Part shown: in pieces, positions 16,318 through 24,005 of the stretch
Layout: the number at the start of each line of letters is the position of its first letter
Numbering within the stretch: the stretch's first letter is position 1
NCBI GenBank assembly: GCA_013349405.1
Contig: DUZS01000018.1
Span: 1-64,000 of the forward strand
Length of the DNA stretch: 64,000 nt
Source of the DNA: Desulfuromonadales bacterium
Lineage (GTDB): Bacteria; Desulfobacterota; Desulfuromonadia; Geobacterales; Pseudopelobacteraceae
Direction: 5' to 3'
The notes under the pieces: model-generated
Told to the model about the DNA's origin: nothing
What the model saw: the letters and a program-made list of their open reading frames with translations, nothing else
Database searches by the model: none
Made by a program: the position numbers and the translations under genes

Positions 16318-17658
16318 ATGCAGTTCCAAGCTTTTAATTTTCACCCCGTCATCGCAACACGTATCACAGAAGTCGGCTATATCACGCCAACACCCATCCA
16401 GCAGCAGGCAATCCCGACCGTCATGCTGGGACGCGATGTCATGGGTCTGGCCCAGACCGGCACCGGTAAAACAGCGGCGTTCGCCCTGCCTATTCTCAAC
16501 CGTTTAATGGACGGCCCGCGCGGCAAGGTGCGGGCCTTGATTGTCGCACCCACCCGGGAGCTGGCTGAGCAGATTCACGAATCATTCGTAACGCTGGGGA
16601 AACAGACCCGCCTCAGAAGCGTCACCGTCTACGGCGGCGTCAATGTCAACCCGCAGATTCAGGCACTCAAGAATGGTGTTGAAATAGTGGTCGCCTGCCC
16701 GGGACGCCTGCTCGACCATATCGGCCAGGGCACCATCAACCTGTCACATCTTGAAGTGCTGGTGCTCGATGAAGCTGACCAGATGTTTGACATGGGCTTT
16801 CTCCCCGATATCCGCCGCATCCTTGGCCACATTCCCGCCAAACGCCAGACTCTGTTGTTCTCTGCCACCATGCCGCCGGACATCAATAAACTAGCCAGCG
16901 ACATTCTGACTGATCCTGTCACCGTCAAGGTCGGCAATACCGCACCGCCAGTCACTGTAGCGCACGCCCTTTATCCGGTAGAGCAGCACCTGAAAACCGG
17001 ACTGCTGCTGGAGCTGTTGAAACATACCGATACTGATTCCGTACTGATCTTTACCCGGACCAAACACCGCGCCAAACGCCTCGGCGAGCAGCTGGAAAAA
17101 GCCGGATACAAAGCCGCCTCACTGCAGGGCAACCTCTCCCAGAATCGCCGCCAGGCAGCCCTTGACGGTTTTCGGGACGGCACCTATCAGATCCTCGTGG
17201 CAACTGATATTGCTGCACGCGGCATCGATGTCAGCCAGATATCGCATGTGGTCAATTATGACATTCCGGACACCCCGGAGGCGTATGTGCATCGCATCGG
17301 CCGTACCGGCCGTGCGGCAAAAACCGGCGATGCCTTTACCATGGTCTGCAGCGAAGACACCATCATGGTGCGGACCATCGAGAAAAAACTGGGAACTCAG
17401 CTGGAGCGCCGCACGGTAGACGGCTTTGACTACAGCGTTCCTGCTCCGAAAAAAGACGCTGAATTTGCCCGCCCGCCACGCGAACCCCGGCCAACCCGTA
17501 AACCTGCCGAAGCAAAGAAAAGTTCCGGCCCCTCGGTCAACCCGTTCAAAACGGACCATCCCGGTAACAAGCCTTCAAGCCGTCCGCAGCAGGCACGACC
17601 CGGGGCAGCAGCGGGTCCGGCTAAAACCGTTTTTAACAGTTCGCGGCGGGGGAAATAG
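16318..17658 (+). CDS. DEAD-box ATP-dependent RNA helicase, RhlE-like
   Basis: 446 residues. The Q motif GYITPTPIQQQAIP is followed by motif I AQTGTGKTAAFALP, Ia PTRELAEQI, motif II VLDEADQMFDMGF, motif III SATMP, then VATDIAARGID and HRIGRTGRAAKTGD. A basic, proline-rich tail from about residue 375 (PREPRPTRKPAEAKK and onward) resembles RhlE tails and probably binds RNA. These helicases remodel RNA in ribosome assembly, mRNA decay and cold adaptation. A terminator stands in its leader, suggesting control of transcript elongation. Confidence 0.92.
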   Translation: MQFQAFNFHPVIATRITEVGYITPTPIQQQAIPTVMLGRDVMGLAQTGTGKTAAFALPILNRLMDGPRGKVRALIVAPTRELAEQIHESFVTLGKQTRLRSVTVYGGVNVNPQIQALKNGVEIVVACPGRLLDHIGQGTINLSHLEVLVLDEADQMFDMGFLPDIRRILGHIPAKRQTLLFSATMPPDINKLASDILTDPVTVKVGNTAPPVTVAHALYPVEQHLKTGLLLELLKHTDTDSVLIFTRTKHRAKRLGEQLEKAGYKAASLQGNLSQNRRQAALDGFRDGTYQILVATDIAARGIDVSQISHVVNYDIPDTPEAYVHRIGRTGRAAKTGDAFTMVCSEDTIMVRTIEKKLGTQLERRTVDGFDYSVPAPKKDAEFARPPREPRPTRKPAEAKKSSGPSVNPFKTDHPGNKPSSRPQQARPGAAAGPAKTVFNSSRRGK

Positions 17659-17815
17659 GGTTCCAGTTCCGCCTTGACAGGGGCTCCACGTACAAAGGAG
17701 CTCCCGGTATCTGCCGCTCCTGCCCTCACCGGAAAAAATTCTGTCAGAAATAAAAAACTTGACTTCTGCTTGACTATTCGAGTAGGGTTTCTTCCACATT
17801 AGATTGATTGCAGCA

Positions 17816-17902
17816 GGATACACGATAATACTTAACCATCCGTGAGGGTGGGGCGGAAAGCCTACAGGGTCTCAACGAGATAGCCGGGTTGCCGAAATAT
17901 CT
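17816..17902 (+). promoter_or_regulatory. GEMM-I class riboswitch A (probable cGAMP-type GEMM-Ib)
   Basis: The aptamer reads ACACGATAATACTTAACC, then GGTGGGGCGGAAAGCC, GGGTCTC and AGCCGGGTTGCCG, the conserved order of the GEMM-I fold (compare GGGACGCAAAGCC and GGTAGCCGGGTTACC). In place of the AGGGCAAACC of c-di-GMP aptamers there is TAATACTTAACC, placing A where G contacts the ligand; this is the known pattern of Geobacter GEMM-Ib aptamers that sense 3',3'-cGAMP. Ligand choice is inferred. The 3' strand GCCGGGTTGCCG is shared with the terminator that follows, giving an on-switch. Confidence 0.85.
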
Positions 17903-17930
17903 GACAGATATACGGTGACCCGGTTTTTTT
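17884..17930 (+). terminator. Riboswitch A expression-platform terminator
   Basis: CCGGGTTGCCG pairs imperfectly with CGGTGACCCGG, followed by seven T. The first strand is part of the aptamer, so ligand binding should prevent this terminator from forming. Confidence 0.8.
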
Positions 17931-17962
17931 GTGCCTTCTCCCGGTCTGTCGCTGCAATAGTA

Positions 17963-18088
17963 ATTCCAATTCCAAATGAAGAGTGATATCAAGGCGGCGA
18001 GGATTGAGGCGACGAAGGCATACAAAAAGTATGTTGAGGAGCCGAAGACGAGCCAACGAAGAGAGCGCCTTGATTTAGGATTGGTATA
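17963..18088. repeat. Short palindromic interspersed repeat, copy 2, between the two riboswitches
   Basis: Related to the element at 14477-14599: shared core GTATGTTGAGGAGC after GGCGACGAAGGCATACA, and inverted ends near ATTCCAATTCC and GGATTGGTAT. It separates two near-identical riboswitches, lying after the terminator of the first and just before the aptamer of the second. Confidence 0.7.
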
Positions 18089-18090
18089 TA

Positions 18091-18174
18091 GGTACACGAT
18101 AATACTAAACCATCTGCGAAGATGGGGCGGAAAGCCCACAGGGTCTCATCGAGACAGCCGGGTTGCCGAAATAT
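18091..18174 (+). promoter_or_regulatory. GEMM-I class riboswitch B (probable cGAMP-type GEMM-Ib)
   Basis: GTACACGATAATACTAAACC, GATGGGGCGGAAAGCC, GGGTCTC and CAGCCGGGTTGCCG match riboswitch A almost base for base, with a compensatory loop stem (CATCTGCGAAGATG). It is the copy nearer the gene. Each aptamer has its own terminator, so full-length transcription from upstream needs both to be in the antiterminated state, unless a promoter lies between them. Confidence 0.85.
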
Positions 18175-18204
18175 CCAACTGATATCCGGCAGCCCGGCTT
18201 TTTT
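18156..18204 (+). terminator. Riboswitch B expression-platform terminator
   Basis: GCCGGGTTGCCG pairs with CGGCAGCCCGGC, followed by TTTTTT. As in copy A, the upstream strand belongs to the aptamer. Confidence 0.85.
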
Positions 18205-18229
18205 ATTCCGGTCCCGGACCGGGGAGGTG

Positions 18230-18277
18230 ATGCGGCATCAACAGAGCATAGAATATTGCCAACAACTAACGACGTGA
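18230..18277 (+). CDS. Possible 15-codon leader peptide
   Basis: GGGGAGGTG directly precedes ATG, giving a short frame MRHQQSIEYCQQLTT and a TGA. It starts about 25 bases after the riboswitch B terminator and ends about 30 bases before the cytochrome gene. The strong ribosome site is the only evidence; composition says nothing, and the SD-to-ATG spacing is short. Confidence 0.2.
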   Translation: MRHQQSIEYCQQLTT

Positions 18278-18310
18278 TTATAGAAATAACCCGTAGAAAG
18301 TTTGCACACA

Positions 18311-19540
18311 ATGGAGAACACCGCTATTAACAAATACATAAGTAAATTATTCTTCTGCATCGGTACCGCATCAATGATGCTCGCGCTGGCACTGGCACTG
18401 GGCGGTTGCGGCAGTTCGGGCGGAACCTCGGGAACAGCATCCGGTTCAACACCGGGCGTAAGCATCGGAACCGTCGCTAAAAGCGTCTCAAGCCCTTCCG
18501 GGCAACAGATCACAGTAAACAACGTCATCTTCACTACTGCACAGAGCAGTATTACCGTAAATGGTGACCCTGCTGCCGCTGCCGTCGTGAAACCGGGCAT
18601 GCAGGCGACAATTACCGGCTCAGTGGACGGCATGAACGGCTCGGCTGTCACTGTTGAAGTCGAGGGAGAACTGGAGGGAATGGTGGAACAGATCAACAGC
18701 GGCGCAGGAAGTATGGTCGTACTCGGCCAGACTGTGTTGGTAAACGCCCAGACTGTATTTGAAGGGACGAGCGGCCTCAGCTTACTCTCCGTAGGACAGA
18801 TGGTTGAAGTGCACGGTTTCCCTGACGCGACCGGTGTAATCGAGGCCACACGGGTAGAAGTAAAAATGTCCTCTCGACCGAACTACGTAACTGGCCCGAT
18901 CAGCAACCTCGATACCGTGGCGAAAACATTTACCATCCGTACGATCAGCGTTGACTACTCCGGCGCCAGATTGCCGCTTCAAACGCTCTCAAACGGCCAG
19001 ACGGTCAAAGTCAAGGGCGCCTATACCAACGGCGTGCTGACCGCAACAAGCATCAGGGCACACCATGTTCACCTGGACCATGGACACGCCGAACTTGAAG
19101 GACTCGTCACTGACTATGATGCCGCTGCCGGGACCTTCACCCTTCACGGCCAGCCGGTGCAACTCACGTCAACAACCAGCTACAGCCACGGTGCGGCAAG
19201 TGAAATTGCAAACGGAGTAAAAGTTGAAGTAAAAGGGGACGTAATTGACGGAGTTTTTGTAGCACGCAAGATTGACGTAGAAGGCGATCATGGCCTCCCG
19301 GTTCATCCCCCGATAACTCCGGTGACACCCCCGACACCGGTGACACTGCCTGGAAGAGCCGCCTATGACGCCAACTGCGCCGGCTGTCACATACTCGGAA
19401 ATTATGACATCAGCGGCTTTGCCCCGAATCTCTCCGGTAAAGGGAGTCTTGTCTCGGACAAAATTGTCGTCGGCCACAAGGGTATCAGCTTGAGCAGTCA
19501 ACTGCTCACCGCTCTGGCAGCCTTCGTTAACGCCAATTAG
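18311..19540 (+). CDS. Lipoprotein with DUF5666 repeats and a C-terminal cytochrome c domain
   Basis: About 409 residues from MENTAINKY; the track start three codons earlier is TTG. The lipobox is ALALGGC, so it is exported and lipid-anchored. Residues about 50-330 hold three or four DUF5666-type beta units with repeated VEVEGELEGMVEQI, VKVKGAYTNGVLTATSI and VEVKGDVIDGVFVARKI. A linker rich in TP leads to a monoheme site CAGCH near residue 355. An envelope electron-transfer role is likely. It is the only gene before a small membrane protein downstream of two cGAMP-type riboswitches, matching the known control of extracellular cytochromes in Geobacter. Confidence 0.85.
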   Translation: MENTAINKYISKLFFCIGTASMMLALALALGGCGSSGGTSGTASGSTPGVSIGTVAKSVSSPSGQQITVNNVIFTTAQSSITVNGDPAAAAVVKPGMQATITGSVDGMNGSAVTVEVEGELEGMVEQINSGAGSMVVLGQTVLVNAQTVFEGTSGLSLLSVGQMVEVHGFPDATGVIEATRVEVKMSSRPNYVTGPISNLDTVAKTFTIRTISVDYSGARLPLQTLSNGQTVKVKGAYTNGVLTATSIRAHHVHLDHGHAELEGLVTDYDAAAGTFTLHGQPVQLTSTTSYSHGAASEIANGVKVEVKGDVIDGVFVARKIDVEGDHGLPVHPPITPVTPPTPVTLPGRAAYDANCAGCHILGNYDISGFAPNLSGKGSLVSDKIVVGHKGISLSSQLLTALAAFVNAN

Positions 19541-19593
19541 TAACCGTTCTTCACCACAAAATCAAATAATTTACCACCTTGAGGGGATACTTA

Positions 19594-19791
19594 ATGACTG
19601 ATTTTAACTTGATACAATTGGCTGTAGGCGTTTTTTGCGGCGTGATTCTAGCAATATCAGGCGCCTTTATAGTGTATTGGCTTCTGTTCGCTAAAAAACA
19701 ACTTTTTGTGCCTCAACAGAAGCCCCGGGAAGTAAAACTGTCGAATAGTCCGGTTTTCCAACCTAGCGAAGCGAGTGCCCAGCACAGCTGA
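19594..19791 (+). CDS. Small single-span membrane protein, 65 aa
   Basis: Starts at MTDFNLIQLAVG, eight bases after GAGGGG. One hydrophobic helix, VGVFCGVILAISGAFIVYWLLF, is followed by a basic and polar tail. No family recognised. It lies 50 bases after the cytochrome gene and before a strong terminator, so it is likely in the same riboswitch-controlled transcript. Confidence 0.6.
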   Translation: MTDFNLIQLAVGVFCGVILAISGAFIVYWLLFAKKQLFVPQQKPREVKLSNSPVFQPSEASAQHS

Positions 19792-19819
19792 ATAGGTAAA
19801 CAGAGCCACTCATGTCAAG

Positions 19820-19861
19820 AGAAGAGGGCCTTTCCTGATACTTCCGGAAAGGCCCTCTTCT
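19820..19861. terminator. Bidirectional terminator
   Basis: AGAAGAGGGCCTTTCC and GGAAAGGCCCTCTTCT form a perfect 16-bp stem between converging genes. It ends the riboswitch-controlled unit and the gene on the other strand. Confidence 0.8.
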
Positions 19862-19890
19862 GTTCTGATATGGCTGATGCTTATTGATAC

Positions 19891-20235
19891 TTATTTTTTC
19901 CGGCGATCCAGCAATGAAATAACTTTCGGTGCGCCACCCTCCCGGCGCGCTTTCAGTAAACGCTCTTTCTCACTCTTTTCCTTCTCAAGCCGTTCTTGTT
20001 CAACCGGAGAAACAAGATCCTCCAGACGAAGCGGTGTGCCCCCCATGGTAAAATCGGCTCCTTCAAGTTGATGTTCGTCAAGAATCCAGGTAAAAACCTG
20101 CAGCGGAAAGGTGAGCACCAGAAGCGTAACCTGCCACCAGCCAGGTTTAACATCAGGGACAATATCCTCTACACGAGCGTAGAAACCGGGTTTGCTATCT
20201 ACATGAATAAGTACCAGATCATTAATAGTTGCCAT
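19891..20235 (-). CDS. Conserved hypothetical protein, 114 aa
   Basis: Function not recognised. The N-terminal half (DLVLIHVDSKPGFYARVEDIVPDVKPGWWQVTLLVLTFPLQVFTWILDEHQLEGADFTMGG) looks like a compact beta domain; the last 40 residues (EQERLEKEKSEKERLLKARR) are a charged helix. Two tryptophan-rich strands suggest a small binding module. It lies 12 bases downstream of the cysteine-rich gene on the same strand. Confidence 0.6.
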   Translation of the reverse strand: MATINDLVLIHVDSKPGFYARVEDIVPDVKPGWWQVTLLVLTFPLQVFTWILDEHQLEGADFTMGGTPLRLEDLVSPVEQERLEKEKSEKERLLKARREGGAPKVISLLDRRKK

Positions 20236-20247
20236 AAATTTACACCT

Positions 20248-20775
20248 TTACGCTATTGAATTGATGTCGCTCTGTTTTTCCGCCCACAGCAGCAACGGAG
20301 TTCTCAACGGTTCGCCGAGCAGGAGGGAAGCCTGTTCGATACATGCGCGCAGTTCCTGTTCTCCGGCGGCCAGAATCATGCGGGAGTCCGGCGACAGCTT
20401 CTCGTCAAGTGCGTCACAGATAAACAAAATACAGTCAGCCGGACGGACTCCCGGTTCCATGCTGCACCCATCACGGCTACCGTATGGACAGACCGGTTTC
20501 TGGGCAAAAAGTGCTGACGGAATATTTTGTCGTGCGACACATACCAGAGCATCAAATACATTTATCCGGTACTTGCCGTTCAGACAACATTGACCGCCAC
20601 AGTGGCGGCAGACAGAAGCGGCATCTATTTCAGCAATGACAGCGGCAAGCTCTGCTTTCGTCTGACTATAGCGGGTCACGAGTGCAGTTAAACCGGGCTC
20701 CGCTTCGCGTGGCACGCTGCAATACAGGGTTTGCAGATGCGTAATGCCAATGTTCCACAGCTGTTGATCATCCAC
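20248..20775 (-). CDS. Cysteine-rich protein with a YkgJ-like metal/Fe-S motif
   Basis: 175 residues. CRHCGGQCCLNGKY near residue 55 has the CxxCxxxCC pattern of YkgJ-type zinc/iron-chelating domains, and the later CPYGSRDGCSMEPGVRPADCILFIC completes the cysteine set. The rest is helical. Such proteins probably carry an Fe-S cluster or zinc; the reaction is unknown. It is likely co-transcribed with the 114-aa gene. Confidence 0.6.
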   Translation of the reverse strand: MDDQQLWNIGITHLQTLYCSVPREAEPGLTALVTRYSQTKAELAAVIAEIDAASVCRHCGGQCCLNGKYRINVFDALVCVARQNIPSALFAQKPVCPYGSRDGCSMEPGVRPADCILFICDALDEKLSPDSRMILAAGEQELRACIEQASLLLGEPLRTPLLLWAEKQSDINSIA

Positions 20776-20814
20776 GGCAATTCAAGCCTTATACTTTTGG
20801 TCGTGTTTATTATT

Positions 20815-21186
20815 GGTTGAAGCAGTTCGTAAGCCGGGTTCTGTTCCCGGGTCGGGTTACCCCTTCCCGGGCAATGTCCATTCATCTGGGTATGCCGTTA
20901 CCGACACCCTCAAGCAACCAACCCGGGGGCACGAGCGGGCCGCTCTTAACGCCCCCCTATTTGGTCTTGCTCCTGACGGGGTTTACCTGGCATCCGACGT
21001 CACCGCCGAACCCGGTGAGCTCTTACCTCACCCTTTCACCCTTACCTGCCAAGGCAGGCGGACTTCTCTCTGTGGCACTTTTCCCTGGGGTCACCCCCGC
21101 TGGACGTTATCCAGCGTCACGCCCTATGGAGCCCGGACTTTCCTCCACCGGACGAACCGGCAGCGGACATCTGAACTACTTCAACC
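20815..21186 (-). ncRNA. rnpB: RNase P RNA (bacterial type A)
   Basis: Minus-strand RNA of about 372 bases. The ends pair as P1 (GGTTGAAGTAGTTC with GAACTGCTTCAACC). Universal core pieces are present in order: GGAGGAAAGTCCGGGCTCC near the 5' end, CAGGGTGAAAGGGTGAGGTAAGAGCTCACC in the middle, and ACAGAACCCGGCTTAC at the 3' end. It is the catalytic RNA that removes 5' leaders from pre-tRNA. ORFs listed over this stretch are spurious. Confidence 0.97.
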
Positions 21187-21246
21187 AAACCGTTTATGCA
21201 GGAGCCGCATAGAGCCGCGATTATCGCACCTGAAAGGCGCTCCTGC

Positions 21247-21960
21247 TTACTGCTGCTGCAGCTTGAGAATAAGGATTCGCTGGCAATGCGGACAGGTAAG
21301 CAGTTCCTCATGCTTGTAGAGATTGTTATACAGCTGTGGCGGCAGGTGCATGTTGCACCCCATGCAATAGCCGTCACGGGCGATTGCAAGAGCCTGCCCA
21401 CGGCGCTGTTCACGAAGAATGGTGAATTTTTTTACCAGGCTGGCCGGAATTCCTTTCGTTACATTTTCCCGGCGAACAATTTCCGCATCAATATTCGCCT
21501 GGACGGCATCAATTTCAGCCTGTTTTGCAGCAACCCTCTGAGCCGCGTTCTCGGCGAGTTCGTCACAGGTATTCTTTTTGGCGGCAAGGGTGCCGGAGAG
21601 TTCGTCGATCTGGCTGATCTTCTGCAGCAGACTCTCCTCAAGATCAGACACCTGTTTTTTGGCAGCGGTGATTTCACGGCCAACCGCCTGAAACTCTTTA
21701 TTGGTCTTGATCTCCTTCATGTTCGTTTCGGATCTGACAATATTTTCCAGCTCGGCAGCGTGGGTGCTCTCCAAGCCGGACTTTTCCGTTTCAAGCTGAG
21801 CCAGAGTTGCTTCGTTGGCGGCAATCTCTTCCCGCGCAGCATCCACACCCTGGTTAATACCGCTCATTTCAGCCAAAAGGGCACCCTGTGCACCTTTCAG
21901 TACATCGATCTGTTGATCGACCTCCTGTAATTCTTCCAGCATCTCCAGTTTCTTTTTCAA
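21247..21960 (-). CDS. C4-type zinc-ribbon coiled-coil protein (COG1579/DUF164)
   Basis: About 237 residues. The start is taken at a TTG (LKKKLEMLEELQEVDQQID) preceded by GGGGAGA; the ORF-track start 12 codons earlier has no ribosome site. A long coiled coil of about 180 residues leads to a C-terminal zinc ribbon: GYCMGCNMHLPPQLYNNLYKHEELLTCPHCQRIL. This family usually stands next to a Nif3-like gene, as here. The precise function is unknown; nucleic acid binding has been proposed. Confidence 0.85.
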   Translation of the reverse strand: MKKKLEMLEELQEVDQQIDVLKGAQGALLAEMSGINQGVDAAREEIAANEATLAQLETEKSGLESTHAAELENIVRSETNMKEIKTNKEFQAVGREITAAKKQVSDLEESLLQKISQIDELSGTLAAKKNTCDELAENAAQRVAAKQAEIDAVQANIDAEIVRRENVTKGIPASLVKKFTILREQRRGQALAIARDGYCMGCNMHLPPQLYNNLYKHEELLTCPHCQRILILKLQQQ

Positions 21961-22003
21961 ATTTATTCTCCCCTTGCTACGAATTAGCCTTGGCAATACT
22001 CGA

Positions 22004-23122
22004 TTATATTCGGAACGGATCGGCTTCCGCCCGACACTCTAATACGGCGCACTCTGCGTATCCGGCGGCGGCAAAAGCCCGGCCAAGCCGTTCCGCCATT
22101 GCATGCACCATGATAATTTCTGTCGGATAATGACCGGCATCAATCAAAGCCAGACCACAATCTTCGGCATCACGCGCCTCGTGATATTTTACATCACCGG
22201 TTACCAGAACATCAGCCCCCCCCCTGGCGGCATCGTGCAGCAAAGAGGCACCACTGCCGCTGCAGAGCGCCACCTTCGAGATAGTGGCATGCGGGTCTCC
22301 CACATAGCGCAGCGCCGGCGCCGAGAGAATGGTTCTTAGGCGGTCGGCATATTCAGACAGAGTCAAAGATTCAGACAAACGCCCGATCCGCCCGAGTCCA
22401 CGCTGAGCACCTTTATTGATGAGGGGGTAGAGATCAAAAGCCGGCTCCTGGTAGGGATGCACCGTCAGCAGCGCCTTCACCACCCGCGACACCTCTGCGG
22501 CGGCGATCAGCAGCTCAAGGCGTTCTTCCGGTACTTTTGATAACACCCCAACCGTGCCGGAAAATGGCTCCGCACCCTCCAGCGGGGTATACGTACCGGT
22601 GCCTCCTGCGGCAAAAGAACAGTCGCGGTAATTTCCCTCAGTCGCAGCAAAGGGGAACAGTGCCGAACGCACCTGTTCAAGGTGGTCAACCGGAACAAAG
22701 GCCACCAGCTTAACCAGTTCCGCGGACGATGTAATCCTGAGCGGGACAGAATCTGAAAGTCCTATTTTACGGGCCAGCACATCATTTAATCCACCGACGG
22801 CGATATCATAATTCGTGTGCAGAGTGACTATTGATACGCCCCCCCTGATCGCCTTGTGTATGCTTGCACCATGTGGATTGGCCGCTGAAATTGACTTGAG
22901 TGGTTTAAAAATAAGGGGGTGGTGAGTGACTAGCAGTTGGCAGGATGCGGTGATGGCAGCATCAATAACGTCCGGGGACGGATCGAGGGCAACCATGACG
23001 CGGGTTACTTCGGCTCCAGGATCGCCAATCTGCAGTCCGGGATTGTCCCACGCTTCCGCCAGCTCAGGTGGAGCAATTTTATTAATGATACCAACTATAT
23101 CCGCTACTTTAGGAGTTTTCAT
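22004..23122 (-). CDS. Nif3-like dinuclear metal-centre protein (YqfO type)
   Basis: 372 residues, the long form with a PII-like insert between the two halves. The first half has EAWDNPGLQIGDP, then LLVTHHPLIFKPLKS with metal-binding histidines, and ISIVTLHTNYDIAVGGLND. The insert is around residues 125-235 (LVKLVAFVPVDHLEQVRSALFPFAATEGNYRDCSF). The end has VALCSGSGASLLHDAARGGADVLVTGDVKYHEARDAED. The family is annotated GTP cyclohydrolase I type 2, but its true reaction is uncertain. It lies upstream of the zinc-ribbon gene on the same strand. Confidence 0.9.
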   Translation of the reverse strand: MKTPKVADIVGIINKIAPPELAEAWDNPGLQIGDPGAEVTRVMVALDPSPDVIDAAITASCQLLVTHHPLIFKPLKSISAANPHGASIHKAIRGGVSIVTLHTNYDIAVGGLNDVLARKIGLSDSVPLRITSSAELVKLVAFVPVDHLEQVRSALFPFAATEGNYRDCSFAAGGTGTYTPLEGAEPFSGTVGVLSKVPEERLELLIAAAEVSRVVKALLTVHPYQEPAFDLYPLINKGAQRGLGRIGRLSESLTLSEYADRLRTILSAPALRYVGDPHATISKVALCSGSGASLLHDAARGGADVLVTGDVKYHEARDAEDCGLALIDAGHYPTEIIMVHAMAERLGRAFAAAGYAECAVLECRAEADPFRI

Positions 23123-23237
23123 CGGCTACAATTAAAAAGAGTGCAACCTTGCGGTGTGCACTCTCGTGGTGAGGTATGATAACGGGGCGTTCCCAAATAT
23201 CTGGCCGACATGCGGCGTTTATCCCTCGAATTTGAAA

Positions 23238-23314
23238 TGGTGGGCCCACCAGGACTCGAACCTGGGACCAACCGGTTATGAGCCGGTGGCTCTAGCCAAC
23301 TGAGCTATAGGCCC
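23238..23314 (-). tRNA. tRNA with CAU anticodon (Ile2 or elongator Met)
   Basis: 77 bases with encoded CCA. The acceptor stem is GGGCCTA paired near TGGGCCC; the D arm contains AGCTCAGTTGGCTAGAGC; the anticodon stem-loop is ACCGG CTCATAA CCGGT; the T arm is CCAGGTTCGAGTCCTGG. The CAT anticodon may be read as Met or, after lysidine modification, as Ile. GGCTCATAACC resembles Ile2 tRNAs somewhat more, but I cannot decide. Confidence 0.93.
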
Positions 23315-23370
23315 GTAGGGGAGTTGCATCATAGAGGAGACACACACCCCTGTCAAGCAATTTTAACCAG

Positions 23371-23934
23371 TTAGGCGCGTGAGAGAAAGCGGCCGTCCCG
23401 TGTATCGACTTTCACCTTTTCACCGGCCTCAAGATACGGCGGGACTCGTATTTTTAAACCGGTTTCAAGAAGTGCTTCCTTGGTTTCGGCGGTAGCAGTC
23501 GCATTTTTCATGACCGGTGGTGTTTCTGTCACCGTCAACTCAACGGTCATTGGTAAATCAACGTTCACCATCCGCCCTTCAAAAAGCCCGAGAACGACTT
23601 CAGTACCATCAAGCAGGTACAACGACAGCGGTTCAAATTCATCAGCCGGCATCTCGAACTGCTCATAGTTCTCAAGATCCATAAACACCCCGTTGCCGCC
23701 GTCGGCATAGAGGAACTGCCCTTTGTGCCGTTCAAAGTCGGCCTCATCAACCTTGTCGCCCGAGCGGAACGTTTTCTCCAATACCTGGCCGGTGATCAGA
23801 TTGCGGTATTTGGTGCGTACCATGGTGTTGGCGCCACGCGCGGTGGGGGAGCTGATGGTGATATCGACGATCAGGCAGGGGGCCCCGTCAAGTTGAATGA
23901 CCAGCCCTTTTTTAAAGTCGGATGTTGAAAACAT
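23371..23934 (-). CDS. yeiP: Elongation factor P-like protein EfpL (YeiP family)
   Basis: 187 residues with the three-domain EF-P length. The loop that in canonical EF-P carries the modified lysine (PGKGGAF) reads ISSPTARGANTMVRTKYRN here; SPTARGA is the signature of the YeiP/EfpL paralogue, with arginine at the tip. The C-terminus (TGLKIRVPPYLEAGEKVKVDTRDGRFLSRA) is standard. EF-P-type factors enter the ribosomal E site and relieve stalling at proline-rich stretches; EfpL handles a somewhat different set of motifs. No modification gene is adjacent. Canonical efp would be elsewhere. Confidence 0.85.
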   Translation of the reverse strand: MFSTSDFKKGLVIQLDGAPCLIVDITISSPTARGANTMVRTKYRNLITGQVLEKTFRSGDKVDEADFERHKGQFLYADGGNGVFMDLENYEQFEMPADEFEPLSLYLLDGTEVVLGLFEGRMVNVDLPMTVELTVTETPPVMKNATATAETKEALLETGLKIRVPPYLEAGEKVKVDTRDGRFLSRA

Positions 23935-23969
23935 GCAGATTAATTCTCCTTGGCATTGGGTGTTATTAA

Positions 23970-24003
23970 GCCCCCACCTTGATAAGGAGGGGGGTGGGGG
24001 TGG
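23970..24003. repeat. G/C-block REP-like repeat
   Basis: CCCCCACCTTGATAAGGAGGGGGGTGGGGGTGG, an imperfect palindrome of C and G runs, fills the space between efpL and queF. It resembles the C-run/G-run REP elements at 40906-40993 and 44574-44673. Confidence 0.55.
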
Positions 24004-24005
24004 TT

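Noticed and set aside
17816-18204. A CBASS-type defence explanation for cGAMP signalling
   Set aside because: No CD-NTase, Cap effector or related gene is in the window; the riboswitches are better explained by cytochrome regulation as known in Geobacter.
20813-21319. ORFs of 168 and 131 aa on the plus strand (20813-21319, 20817-21212)
   Set aside because: They lie over the RNase P RNA gene, whose conserved core and P1 pairing are clear on the other strand.
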